The notes under the pieces were generated by a model. The model ran no database searches. It was not told the origin of the DNA and saw only the letters and a program-made list of their open reading frames with translations. Below, one piece after another: positions 42,538 through 49,867 of a stretch of DNA of 64,000 nucleotides. The stretch is from Cloacibacillus evryensis DSM 19522. GTDB taxonomy: Bacteria; Synergistota; Synergistia; Synergistales; Synergistaceae. A program made the translations under genes and the position numbers. Each line of letters begins with the position of its first letter. The first letter of the stretch is position 1. The DNA is taken from the NCBI RefSeq assembly GCF_000585335.1, contig NZ_KK073872.1, forward strand, positions 1,198,501 through 1,262,500, written 5' to 3'.

Positions 42538-42613
42538 TATATGGCAAATTTGAGCATTTTAAGAGATATATTGCTGCGATTTATGGCAAATTCGGCCCTT
42601 TTAAGAAATACAT
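42537..42613 (+). repeat. Two copies of a 42-bp imperfect direct repeat after gspF/pilC
   Basis: ATGGCAAATT occurs at 42541 and 42583, each followed by a TTTTAAGA and AT-rich tail (period 42 bp). The copies differ at about a quarter of positions. They lie between the pilC-like gene and the pilin leader. Confidence 0.55.
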
Positions 42614-42639
42614 CTCTTTCCTTTTGTTGAAATTGATAC

Positions 42640-42819
42640 TATAATCAGGATGGTAACAGCGGAGCCGCCAGGCGCGGCTCGGAAAAATTATAGATATAAA
42701 CAAACGGAGATATCATCGAGGGAGGGATATGCAAGGGCATATCTGTCAAATCAAACGGGGGACCGGAAGGCGAGTCCGGTCCGAGCAGGGTGGGCGCGCG
42801 CGCGGCATTCGGCAAAAAT
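42640..42819 (+). promoter_or_regulatory. Structured leader of the pilin gene
   Basis: TATAAT at 42640-42645 (poor -35 box) begins a leader of about 190 nt with three perfect hairpins: GAGCCGC/GCGGCTC (42662-42680), GATATGC/GCATATC (42726-42743) and GGACCGGA/TCCGGTCC (42760-42782). A 30-codon ORF starts at ATG 42729 and stops at 42819-42821, just before the pilin ribosome site. No known riboswitch family is recognised. Confidence 0.45.
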
Positions 42820-42840
42820 AGATTGGGAGGAAAAATGTAA

Positions 42841-43302
42841 ATGAAAAAGATGATCAAAAAGTACCGCAAAGCGAAAGGCTTCACCCTCGTAGAACTGCTT
42901 ATCGTTATAATCATTATCGGCATACTGGCCGGGATGATGATGCTGTCGACCGGTTCGGCGACGGATACGGCTGAGGCAACAAAAATTGTATCAGATATGA
43001 GAAACATTAAATCTGCCTGTTTAATGTATTATGCAGAAAATCGTGTATGGCCCAAAGCAACAGACATCGAGAGTGTTGACAAATATTTGGATACACAAAC
43101 CGATACGACAAAGTATAATCTCGAAGCAGGAGTTAAGTCAGGGGATTTGAACGTTACGGGAACTACGAAGGAGGCAGGTGTCCAGAAAAAACTTGTGACT
43201 ATGGCAGCTGATGCAGGTTTATATGATGATAATACTGCTACTAAGATTATTAAAACCCCACAAGACAAGGTACATATGATAATTAAAAAAGACAAAGACT
43301 AG
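42841..43302 (+). CDS. Type IV pilin-like protein
   Basis: A 153-aa prepilin with a short basic leader cut before Phe in the signature GFTLVELLIVIIIIGILAG, then a hydrophobic helix that packs in the fibre core. The variable domain after about residue 45 shows no cysteines. The first 130 bases have the GC-rich codon use of the neighbours, but from about 42970 the gene becomes AT-rich, as if the surface domain had been exchanged. GGGAGG precedes the ATG. A terminator follows at 43328. Confidence 0.9.
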   Translation: MKKMIKKYRKAKGFTLVELLIVIIIIGILAGMMMLSTGSATDTAEATKIVSDMRNIKSACLMYYAENRVWPKATDIESVDKYLDTQTDTTKYNLEAGVKSGDLNVTGTTKEAGVQKKLVTMAADAGLYDDNTATKIIKTPQDKVHMIIKKDKD

Positions 43303-43327
43303 ATTAATAGCTAAAGATAAATTCAAT

Positions 43328-43355
43328 GGGGGTGCTGCTATAGCATCCCTTTTTT
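43328..43355 (+). terminator. Pilin terminator
   Basis: GGGGGTGCT and AGCATCCC form an 8-bp stem with a short loop, followed by TTTTTT. Confidence 0.85.
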
Positions 43356-43505
43356 CGTCTTTTTACATACTCAAATAAAAGCATTCACGCAAACAAAAAA
43401 CTCCCGCCCGCCGAATCTATCTCAAAAAACCTCGCAAACACCGAACCGCACCTGCTGCGCGGCGCGAAGCGCCAATAAACATGCCATCGCGGCGGAATTC
43501 CCCCA

Positions 43506-44426
43506 TCACGCCACCAGCCGTGCCATCCTGCCTCTGTCGGGCAGAGGGGCGTCCTTTATCCCGCGCGCCGTCCCGATGAAGGCCTCCATCGCCTCCGTCA
43601 TGTATTTGTTTTTGTGGTAGACGAGGGAAAAGACCCTGTCCCAGTCGCCGCTGCCGCTGCAGATCGCGCGGATGCCGCCGGCGTCGAGGTGCGGTATCAG
43701 CAGGCGGATGGAGGCGACGCCGATGCAGCCCTCTTCGCGCACCGCGCGCAGCGTCGAATCGAAGCAGGCCACCTCCCATTTGATTTTCAGTTTCCTCTTA
43801 TGCTCGACGATGAAGTTCTCAAATATCTCCCTTGTGCCGCTGCCATGTTCGCGCATCACGAAGTTTTCGCGGCAGAGCTCGTCGAGGCTGACGTACTTTT
43901 TCCCCGCGAAGGGGTGGTCCTTGGCGCAGAAGAGCGCGACGTAGTCGTCCATCAGATGAAAGCGGAGGAGGTCGGGATTTCTTATCTTCCCTTCGACGAC
44001 CGCCGCGTCCAGCTCCGAGCGCAGCAGCATCTCCTCTATCGTCCGCGTGTTGTTGACGTAGCTGTAGATGTCGGTATCCGGCCTTGTTTCGGAGAATTTT
44101 CTGACGACGGCCGGCATCACGCACATTCCCACGGTGACGGAGGAGCCCACGCGGAGGGTGTCGCGGCGCACGGCGGGAGACATGTTGTATTCAAGGTTTT
44201 CATAGGCGCTTATCACCTCCCGCGCGTAGCCGAGGAGCCTTTTGCCCTCCTCGGTGATATGGAGCCTTTTGGAGAGCCGCTCGAACAGCGCGGCGGAGTA
44301 GTATTCTTCCAGCTCCCGGATGATCTGGCTCACCGTCGGCTGTGAGAGGTGGTGATCGCGCGCGGCCGCGCTCATCCTGCCGCTCTCCGCGACGGCGATG
44401 AAGATTCTAAGGTGATGAAGGGTCAT
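43506..44426 (-). CDS. LysR-family transcriptional regulator (CysL/CbbR-like)
   Basis: A 306-aa LysR protein. The HTH is at residues 2-45 (LHHLRIFIAVAESGRMSAAARDHHLSQPTVSQIIRELE). The effector domain contains REHGSGTREIFENF, a phosphate or sulfate-ester-binding-type segment common in CysL/CbbR relatives. It is divergent from the CoA-disulfide-reductase and sulfite-reductase genes, which it probably controls, and an ATAGGT-TTT-ACCTAT palindrome lies between them. Confidence 0.88.
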   Translation of the reverse strand: MTLHHLRIFIAVAESGRMSAAARDHHLSQPTVSQIIRELEEYYSAALFERLSKRLHITEEGKRLLGYAREVISAYENLEYNMSPAVRRDTLRVGSSVTVGMCVMPAVVRKFSETRPDTDIYSYVNNTRTIEEMLLRSELDAAVVEGKIRNPDLLRFHLMDDYVALFCAKDHPFAGKKYVSLDELCRENFVMREHGSGTREIFENFIVEHKRKLKIKWEVACFDSTLRAVREEGCIGVASIRLLIPHLDAGGIRAICSGSGDWDRVFSLVYHKNKYMTEAMEAFIGTARGIKDAPLPDRGRMARLVA

Positions 44427-44443
44427 TTTGTTCCTCCCGGTAT

Positions 44444-44458
44444 ATAGGTTTTACCTAT
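44444..44458 (+). promoter_or_regulatory. Candidate LysR operator
   Basis: A perfect 6-bp inverted repeat with a 3-nt centre (ATAGGT-TTT-ACCTAT) lies 18 bp before the LysR start and about 90 bp before the divergent gene. The length and the T-N11-A pattern fit LysR-type sites. A TATAAT at 44504-44509 is the likely -10 box of the divergent operon. Confidence 0.6.
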
Positions 44459-44546
44459 GATATAAATTATATTTTATTACTTTTAATAATCAAAAGATAG
44501 CCCTATAATTGGCTGCGGCAAATAATATTACAAGGGGCGTGGAATT

Positions 44547-46178
44547 GTGAAGATTCTTGTGATCGGCGGCGTGGCGGCTGGCACGAAGGTCGCGGCGAAG
44601 CTTAAGAGGGAAGACCGCGGCGCGGAAGTCCGCATATTGGTAAAGGATAAGGATATCTCCTACGCGGGCTGCGGCCTGCCCTATTATGTCGGCGGCGTCA
44701 TCGCCGACAGGGGGGCGCTTATCGTCAATACGCCGGAGAAGTTTTCCGCGCTGACGGGCGCCGCGGTGCTTACGGGCAAGGAGGCCGTCTCGCTGGACAG
44801 GGAGGCGAAGCTGGTGACCGCCGTCGACACGGAGACGGGGGAGAGGGAGGCTTATTCTTACGACAAGCTGGTCATTGCGACGGGCGCGAGCCCCGTGGCG
44901 CCGCCCTTTCCCGGGATAAATCTGAAAAATGTATTTTTTATGAGGAAGCCGGAGGACGCCGTGTCTCTGCGCGCGGCGGTCGATACGGGGGAGATCCGGC
45001 GCGCGGTCGTCTGCGGCGGCGGTTTTATCGGCCTCGAGGTGGCGGAGAATCTCGCTGCGAAGGGCGTCAGGGTTTCGGTCATCGATATGGCGGAGCAGAT
45101 CCTTCCCGGCTTTGACCCGGAAATGGCCGCTTACGCCGAAAGGCATCTCGCCGACCACGGCATCGCCTGCTTCACCGGGGCGAAGCTCGAGGAGATCATC
45201 GGCGGCGAAAAGGTGGAGAAGATAAGGACCGATAAGCGCGCGATGAAGGCGGACGCAGTGGTGCTGTCGCTCGGCATCCGTCCGAACACGGCGTTTCTAG
45301 CCGGCAGCGGCATCGAGCTCGCCCCCGGCGGGACGATAAAGGTCGACGGGCAGATGCGTACCAACGACCCAGACGTGTATGCCGTCGGCGACTGCGCGAT
45401 GGTGACGAACCGCGTCACGGGAGCCCCAGCCTGGTCCCCGATGGGCTCTTCCGCCAATATAGAGGGACGCCTGGCCGCCAGGGTGCTCGCGGGGGAGGCG
45501 CTTTCATATCCCGGCGTGCTCGGCACGGGCGTCTGCAAGCTGCCGGAGCTCAACGTCGGCCGCACGGGCCTCACGGAGGCGGCGGCGAAAGAGGCCGGCT
45601 ATGACGTGGTGACGGTGACGGCGGTCGTAGACGACAAGGCGCATTATTATCCGGGCGCGTCAAATTTTATCGTTAAGATGATCGCCGACAGGCAAAGCGG
45701 CAAGTTTCTCGGCCTGCAGGCGCTCGGCAAGGGCGCGGTCGACAAAATGGTCGATATCGCCGTCGTCGCGCTGACGCTGGGAGCCTCGCTGCATGACCTT
45801 GAAAACATGGACCTTGCCTACGCGCCGCCGTTCTCAACGGCGATACATCCCTTCGCCCATACGCTCAACGTGCTTCTCAACAAGATAAGCGGCGGGCTGG
45901 ATTCGTTCACTCCCGCGGAATACGCGGCGGGACTGGCGGATGATTATAAGATAGTGGATGTTTCGATAAATCCGTCGCTGGAGGGCGCGCCCTATGTCGA
46001 TCTTACGAAGATAGCCGGGCCGCTGCCGGAATACGGGACCGGCGATAAGCTGCTTCTCGTCTGCGCCAAGGGCAAGCGCGCCTATCTGACGCAGAACCGC
46101 ATGAAATTTTACGGCTATGATAATACGAAGGTGCTCGAAGCCGGGCATATCTTCAATGAAATAGATATCGAAGAATAA
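44547..46178 (+). CDS. CoA-disulfide reductase-like flavoprotein fused to a rhodanese domain
   Basis: A 543-aa pyridine nucleotide-disulfide oxidoreductase. FAD motif VIGGVAAGTKVAAKLKR (5-21), single redox cysteine Cys 42 (YAGCGLPYYVGG), NAD motif CGGGFIGLEVAENL and a dimerisation domain are present. The last 80 residues are a rhodanese domain whose active loop CAKGKRA (Cys 506) is intact. Such fusions reduce CoA persulfide or polysulfide, and in other bacteria support sulfur respiration or detoxification. The neighbour is a sulfite-reductase-like protein. Confidence 0.88.
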   Translation: MKILVIGGVAAGTKVAAKLKREDRGAEVRILVKDKDISYAGCGLPYYVGGVIADRGALIVNTPEKFSALTGAAVLTGKEAVSLDREAKLVTAVDTETGEREAYSYDKLVIATGASPVAPPFPGINLKNVFFMRKPEDAVSLRAAVDTGEIRRAVVCGGGFIGLEVAENLAAKGVRVSVIDMAEQILPGFDPEMAAYAERHLADHGIACFTGAKLEEIIGGEKVEKIRTDKRAMKADAVVLSLGIRPNTAFLAGSGIELAPGGTIKVDGQMRTNDPDVYAVGDCAMVTNRVTGAPAWSPMGSSANIEGRLAARVLAGEALSYPGVLGTGVCKLPELNVGRTGLTEAAAKEAGYDVVTVTAVVDDKAHYYPGASNFIVKMIADRQSGKFLGLQALGKGAVDKMVDIAVVALTLGASLHDLENMDLAYAPPFSTAIHPFAHTLNVLLNKISGGLDSFTPAEYAAGLADDYKIVDVSINPSLEGAPYVDLTKIAGPLPEYGTGDKLLLVCAKGKRAYLTQNRMKFYGYDNTKVLEAGHIFNEIDIEE

Positions 46179-46206
46179 ATCAAGGGAATAAGGGGAGAAA
46201 TCAGTT

Positions 46207-47160
46207 ATGGCAAACGGTTCTGTTACGCCCGAGGAAGAGAAGTCCGTCAAGGCGCTGGGTTTTTTGAGGAACAGGGGCACGAATAATTTTTCAGGGAGGA
46301 TCATCACCGTAAACGGCAAGATAACCGCCGACCAGATGATATGCCTGTCCGAAGCGGCCAAGCTCTACGGGAACGGCGTCGTCACGATGACGACGCGGCT
46401 CACAGTCGAATGTCAGGGGATACCGTTCGACAAGATAGAGGATTTTCGCGCCCATGTCGCGAAGGCGGGGCTCTCGACCGGAGGCACCGGCTCCAAAGTG
46501 CGCCCCGTCGTCTCCTGTAAGGGGACGACCTGCCAGTACGGCCTTATCGACACTTTTGAGCTGTCAGAGGAGATCCACGAGAGATTCTACAACGGTTACA
46601 GGTCTGTGAAGCTGCCGCACAAATTTAAGATCGCCGTCGGCGGCTGCCCGAATAACTGCGTCAAGCCGGACCTCAACGACGTCGGGATCATCGGCCAGCT
46701 GATCCCCAACTTTGACGAAGAGAGCTGCAACGGCTGCAAAAAGTGCGCGGTCGTGAGCGCCTGCCCCATGAACGCGGCGAAGGTCGCGGACGGCCTGCTT
46801 CAGATAGACGGCGCGAAGTGCAACAACTGCGGACGCTGCGTAGGCAAGTGCGGCTTTGACGCCATCGAGGACGGCACGCGGGGATATAAAATATACATCG
46901 GCGGCAGGTGGGGGAAGTCCACCGCCGTGGGCAGGCCGCTCGGCAAGGTATTTACCGACAGGGAAGAGGCGCTCGCGGCCATAGAACGGGCGATATTGCT
47001 CTTCTGCGAACAGGGAAAGACCGGAGAACGTTTCGCCTCCACCATCTCGCGCCTCGGTTTTGAGTACGTGGAAAAGGAACTGCTCGACGGCGGCATCCTC
47101 TCAAGAAAAGACGAGATCCTGGCAGCCGGCCTCCACGCAACAGGCGGCGCCACCTGCTAG
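46207..47160 (+). CDS. Siroheme sulfite/nitrite reductase with ferredoxin domain (AsrC-like)
   Basis: The 317-aa protein has the siroheme/4Fe-4S ligands of the sulfite reductase superfamily: SCKGTTC (Cys 104, 109) and GGCPNNC (Cys 147, 151), with R-x-T-x-E-C in the N-terminal substrate domain. Two ferredoxin clusters are inserted after them (CNGCKKCAVVSAC, CNNCGRCVGKC). This resembles anaerobic sulfite reductase subunit C. The partners AsrA/AsrB are absent, so electrons may come from ferredoxin or the upstream flavoprotein. GGGGAG lies upstream of the ATG. Confidence 0.85.
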   Translation: MANGSVTPEEEKSVKALGFLRNRGTNNFSGRIITVNGKITADQMICLSEAAKLYGNGVVTMTTRLTVECQGIPFDKIEDFRAHVAKAGLSTGGTGSKVRPVVSCKGTTCQYGLIDTFELSEEIHERFYNGYRSVKLPHKFKIAVGGCPNNCVKPDLNDVGIIGQLIPNFDEESCNGCKKCAVVSACPMNAAKVADGLLQIDGAKCNNCGRCVGKCGFDAIEDGTRGYKIYIGGRWGKSTAVGRPLGKVFTDREEALAAIERAILLFCEQGKTGERFASTISRLGFEYVEKELLDGGILSRKDEILAAGLHATGGATC

Positions 47161-47364
47161 AAACGTGACGAAAGAGGGCGGCGGAGCTCGATTGCCCCCG
47201 CCGCCCCGCCCGACGCGCTCATTCGCCGGCCTAACCCCTAACCCCCAAGCCGCCGGGCTCCGGCTCGCAGGCCGGAGCGACGGGAAATATGTCGTAATTA
47301 TGAGTTTGTTGGTAAGGGTATGCGGCAACGATCATTTTCACAGCCGCGTTCTTTGGGTATATAT

Positions 47365-47401
47365 TCAAAAAAATAACCCGGCTTAAAAAGCCGGGATTTT
47401 T
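47365..47401 (-). terminator. Bidirectional terminator after the tRNA
   Basis: CCCGGCTT-AAA-AAGCCGGG has T runs on both strands (ATTTTT on plus, TTATTTTTTT on minus). It ends the minus-strand ferredoxin-tRNA unit. The rest of the 47161-47364 gap has only a GCTCCGGC/GCCGGAGC hairpin near 47256 and no gene. Confidence 0.8.
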
Positions 47402-47406
47402 GTCGG

Positions 47407-47483
47407 TGGTGGGCCCATCAGGAATCGAACCTGAAACCATCCGGTTATGAGCCGGGAGCTCTAACCAATTGAGCTATGGGCCC
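47407..47483 (-). tRNA. tRNA with CAU anticodon, probably tRNA-Ile2 (lysidine type)
   Basis: A full cloverleaf with encoded CCA: acceptor GGGCCCA/TGGGCCC (7 of 7 bp), D arm GCTC/GAGC, anticodon loop CTCATAA, T arm TCAGG-TTCGATT-CCTGA. Anticodon CAU could read Met or, after lysidine modification, AUA Ile. The acceptor pairs C4-G69 and C5-G68 are those favoured by TilS in tRNA-Ile2, so Ile2 is preferred over elongator Met. The top anticodon-stem pair (27-43) is a C-A mismatch. Confidence 0.9.
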
Positions 47484-47502
47484 TTATGTCAGGGCGGCAG
47501 GG

Positions 47503-47682
47503 CTAGTCTATCGTTATAGCCGATACCGGGCAGCTGTCAGCCGCCTCTTTAGCCGAAGAATTGACTTCATTGCTTATGACCATGCATTTGCCTTCATCTT
47601 CGTCTAGCTTAAAATTTTGTGGACAAAGCTCGAAGCACACGCCACAGCCGATGCAGTCATCAAGGTTAACTTTTATACCCAT
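47503..47682 (-). CDS. Small ferredoxin
   Basis: A 59-aa ferredoxin: MGIKVNLDDCIGCGVCFELC opens the protein, and a distant CPVSAI near the end supplies the fourth cysteine, so it carries one 4Fe-4S cluster (CxxCxxC...C). An acidic body, typical of electron-carrier ferredoxins of anaerobes. GGGAGG precedes the ATG at 47682. It may serve the hydrogenase or sulfite reductase, but that link is not shown by position. The tRNA lies immediately downstream. Confidence 0.9.
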   Translation of the reverse strand: MGIKVNLDDCIGCGVCFELCPQNFKLDEDEGKCMVISNEVNSSAKEAADSCPVSAITID

Positions 47683-47769
47683 GGCGAGTCACCTCCCTTC
47701 CACGAGGTAAGATTCTACGACATTTTCAGTGATACGTCAAACACTTTTTTATAAATGGGCCGAGGGACG

Positions 47770-48576
47770 CTACTCCCTGCCCGGCGTCACGGCGAGGCGG
47801 TTCTGCCCCTCCGAGCTGTGCTTCAGCGTCAGCAGCGACCGGTAGTTGGGGACGGTCTTTTCTTTCGGCTCGTCGTAGGCGATGAAGACGCCGATCCCCG
47901 CGACTTCGGCGTCGAACTGCTTCGCCATGAGCAGCATGCCGGACGCGGTGCTGCCGCCGCGCATGAAGTCGTCTACGATGAGGACGCGGCAGCCGCGGCG
48001 CATTTGGCGGGTGCCTATATACATGGTTTTGACGTCTCCGCTCGCGGTCGGATAGTGCACGCCCACGGCGGCCCCGTCGCTGGGGCGATTGCGGAAGCGG
48101 CAGACGGCGAGGGGAACGCCGAGCGCGTAGGCGGCGAACATCGCGATGGGGATGCCCTTTACCTCGGATGTCATGACGACGTCGGGTTCGGCGTCGGTGA
48201 ACAGCGAGGCCATGCAGTAACCGAGCGAGAGGGCCGTTTCTGGGTTGAAGATAAGGTCGCTGTAGTAGATCAGTCCGCCGGGCAGGTTCCTCTCCGGGTC
48301 TGTCAGTTTTTCGGCGATCTCGGAGAGCAGCGTCTGGCGGTATTCTGGCGTGCATATCGGAACGAAGCGCGCGCCGCCGCTGCGTCCGCGGTCGACCTGC
48401 ATCTGTCCGAATCCCTCCGCTACCATCGCCGAATTGATGACTTCGACGTCGTCGCTGATGACGGTCTTTGAGACGTTGAATTTGCTTGCAAGATCTGTCA
48501 GGGATATAAGCTTCGACGGACAGAGCATAAATTTTGCCGCTAACCTGACCAGTCTTTCTGTTCTTTGACCCCTCAT
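47770..48576 (-). CDS. purR: PurR-type purine operon repressor
   Basis: A 268-aa regulator of the Bacillus PurR family, a winged-helix domain joined to a phosphoribosyltransferase-like domain. RTERLVRLAAKFMLCPSKLISLTDLASKFNVSK is the DNA-binding part, and VLIVDDFMRGGSTASG is the PRPP-binding loop. PRPP normally relieves repression of purine synthesis genes. The ATG at 48576 is preferred because GGAG lies 8 nt upstream. The ispE-purR order is the same as in Bacillus. Confidence 0.93.
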   Translation of the reverse strand: MRGQRTERLVRLAAKFMLCPSKLISLTDLASKFNVSKTVISDDVEVINSAMVAEGFGQMQVDRGRSGGARFVPICTPEYRQTLLSEIAEKLTDPERNLPGGLIYYSDLIFNPETALSLGYCMASLFTDAEPDVVMTSEVKGIPIAMFAAYALGVPLAVCRFRNRPSDGAAVGVHYPTASGDVKTMYIGTRQMRRGCRVLIVDDFMRGGSTASGMLLMAKQFDAEVAGIGVFIAYDEPKEKTVPNYRSLLTLKHSSEGQNRLAVTPGRE

Positions 48577-48581
48577 AGTGA

Positions 48582-49448
48582 TCACTCCATATTAAATGTT
48601 TTTAATATCCAGCCTTCATTGTTATATATCTTTTCGGCACGAAGCGCCTCTTCCCGGTCAGCGTAGAGGCCAAAGAAAGCGCTTCCGCTGCCGCAGAGCC
48701 CCCAGCCGCGGGCGCCCGTTTCCGAGGCTATCTCCTCCGCGACCGCGTACTCGCGGTGCTCCTCTGTAAGTATAGGGAAAAAATCGTTGGGCAGCCGGTT
48801 CGCCCGATGTCCTTCCCTGAGCCGACGCAGGCATTCGGCGGCCTCTGCCGCGATCTCTTCCTCCGACGGCGGAGCCTCGTTTTTGTTCTCGGCGCGCATG
48901 GCGTCCAGCTTCGCGTAGGCCTCTTTCGTGTCGGAACTCCACTTGGGAAAAGCAAGCACCCATCCCAGCTTTGGAGCCTCTCCGCCCGGGGTCAAAATTT
49001 CTCCTATGCCGCGCGCTGCCGCCATTTCACTGTCGGAGGCGAGAAAGGCGATATCCGCGCCTAGCCGTCCGATTTCTTTTTCCGTCATCTCAAGACGGAA
49101 ATTTTCCCTTAGCCACTTCAGCAACGCGGCCGCGTTGCCGCTCCCGGCCCCTATCCCGCTCCCGGCAGGAAAAAATTTATCAAGCCGTATTTTGAGGGGC
49201 GGGATGTTCGCCGCGCACTCCCTTGCCGCCGTGAGAGCTTTTGTTACAAGGTTTTCTCCTATTATCGGCATTCCTGTTACTTCCAGAAAATCTCCAATAA
49301 TTTCATCGCAATTTGCCCGAATTGTCAACCTCTCTACCGCTCTTTTCTGCCAAAATAGTGAATATATTTCATGATATCCGTCACTGCGCCGGGAGAGTAT
49401 CCGCAGTGTCAGGTTTATTTTGATAGGGGAGTTTATTATGCTTTGCAC
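48582..49448 (-). CDS. ispE: 4-diphosphocytidyl-2-C-methyl-D-erythritol kinase
   Basis: IspE is the GHMP kinase of the non-mevalonate isoprenoid pathway. KINLTLRILSRRSDGYHEI at the start, PAGSGIGAGSGNAAALL (ATP loop, usually PxxxGLGGGSSNAA) and GLCGSGSAFFGLY near the end are family motifs. The ATP loop is slightly divergent. Length 288 aa. It ends 6 bp before the purR start, so the two are co-transcribed. Confidence 0.9.
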   Translation of the reverse strand: MQSIINSPIKINLTLRILSRRSDGYHEIYSLFWQKRAVERLTIRANCDEIIGDFLEVTGMPIIGENLVTKALTAARECAANIPPLKIRLDKFFPAGSGIGAGSGNAAALLKWLRENFRLEMTEKEIGRLGADIAFLASDSEMAAARGIGEILTPGGEAPKLGWVLAFPKWSSDTKEAYAKLDAMRAENKNEAPPSEEEIAAEAAECLRRLREGHRANRLPNDFFPILTEEHREYAVAEEIASETGARGWGLCGSGSAFFGLYADREEALRAEKIYNNEGWILKTFNME

Positions 49449-49470
49449 CTTGATCCTCCTGAAGATATAC

Positions 49471-49500
49471 TAAAACGCCCCGGCTCGTCTGCCGGGGCGT
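49471..49500 (-). terminator. veg terminator
   Basis: On the minus strand ACGCCCCGGCA and GCCGGGGCGT form a 10-bp stem followed by TTTTAG. It separates veg from ispE-purR. Confidence 0.75.
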
Positions 49501-49517
49501 AGTCAGTCAAAGAATTT

Positions 49518-49763
49518 CTAAAAGAGATTTTCTCCGCTGGGTTCCAGCTGCAATTCAACTTCTTTGGTGAGGAGATCCGTATAGCTGAAAGAGATCGTAC
49601 TCTGCTGGGATTCTATGAATACCGTAAAGAGGCTGGGGTACGTCTCCTTTATTATCCCTGTGCGCTCCTCAATCTTGCGCCTGCCGTTGGCCGCGCGGTA
49701 TGAGATTTTGGACCCTTTGTGGAGAGACACTATCTCACGAATTGATTCTAAAGTATACGCCAT
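49518..49763 (-). CDS. veg: Veg-family protein
   Basis: An 81-aa SH3-like small protein matching Bacillus Veg (SIREIVSLHKGSKISYRAANGRRKIEERTGIIKETYPSLFTVF). Veg affects biofilm gene expression in B. subtilis, but its molecular role is not settled. The ATG at 49763 has GGAGG 9 nt upstream. As in Bacillus, it lies just upstream of ispE and purR in transcription order. Confidence 0.88.
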   Translation of the reverse strand: MAYTLESIREIVSLHKGSKISYRAANGRRKIEERTGIIKETYPSLFTVFIESQQSTISFSYTDLLTKEVELQLEPSGENLF

Positions 49764-49867
49764 ACACAACACCTCCACAAGTCGTCAAGTAATTGTACAT
49801 CAAAATTGGCGAGATTGCAATACAATCTTGAAAGGGAGGTGCGTTTACCAGCCTTTTATGCAAACAT

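Noticed and set aside
42726-42821. The 30-codon ORF in the pilin leader as an independent gene
   Set aside because: The ribosome site is too close to the ATG and the peptide is very basic and low in complexity. I mention it only as a possible leader ORF.
43457-43470. GGCGC-GAA-GCGCC near the LysR gene as another copy of the murJ palindrome
   Set aside because: It shares the GAA loop but only 5-bp arms and none of the surrounding 78-bp unit, so it may be chance in GC-rich DNA.
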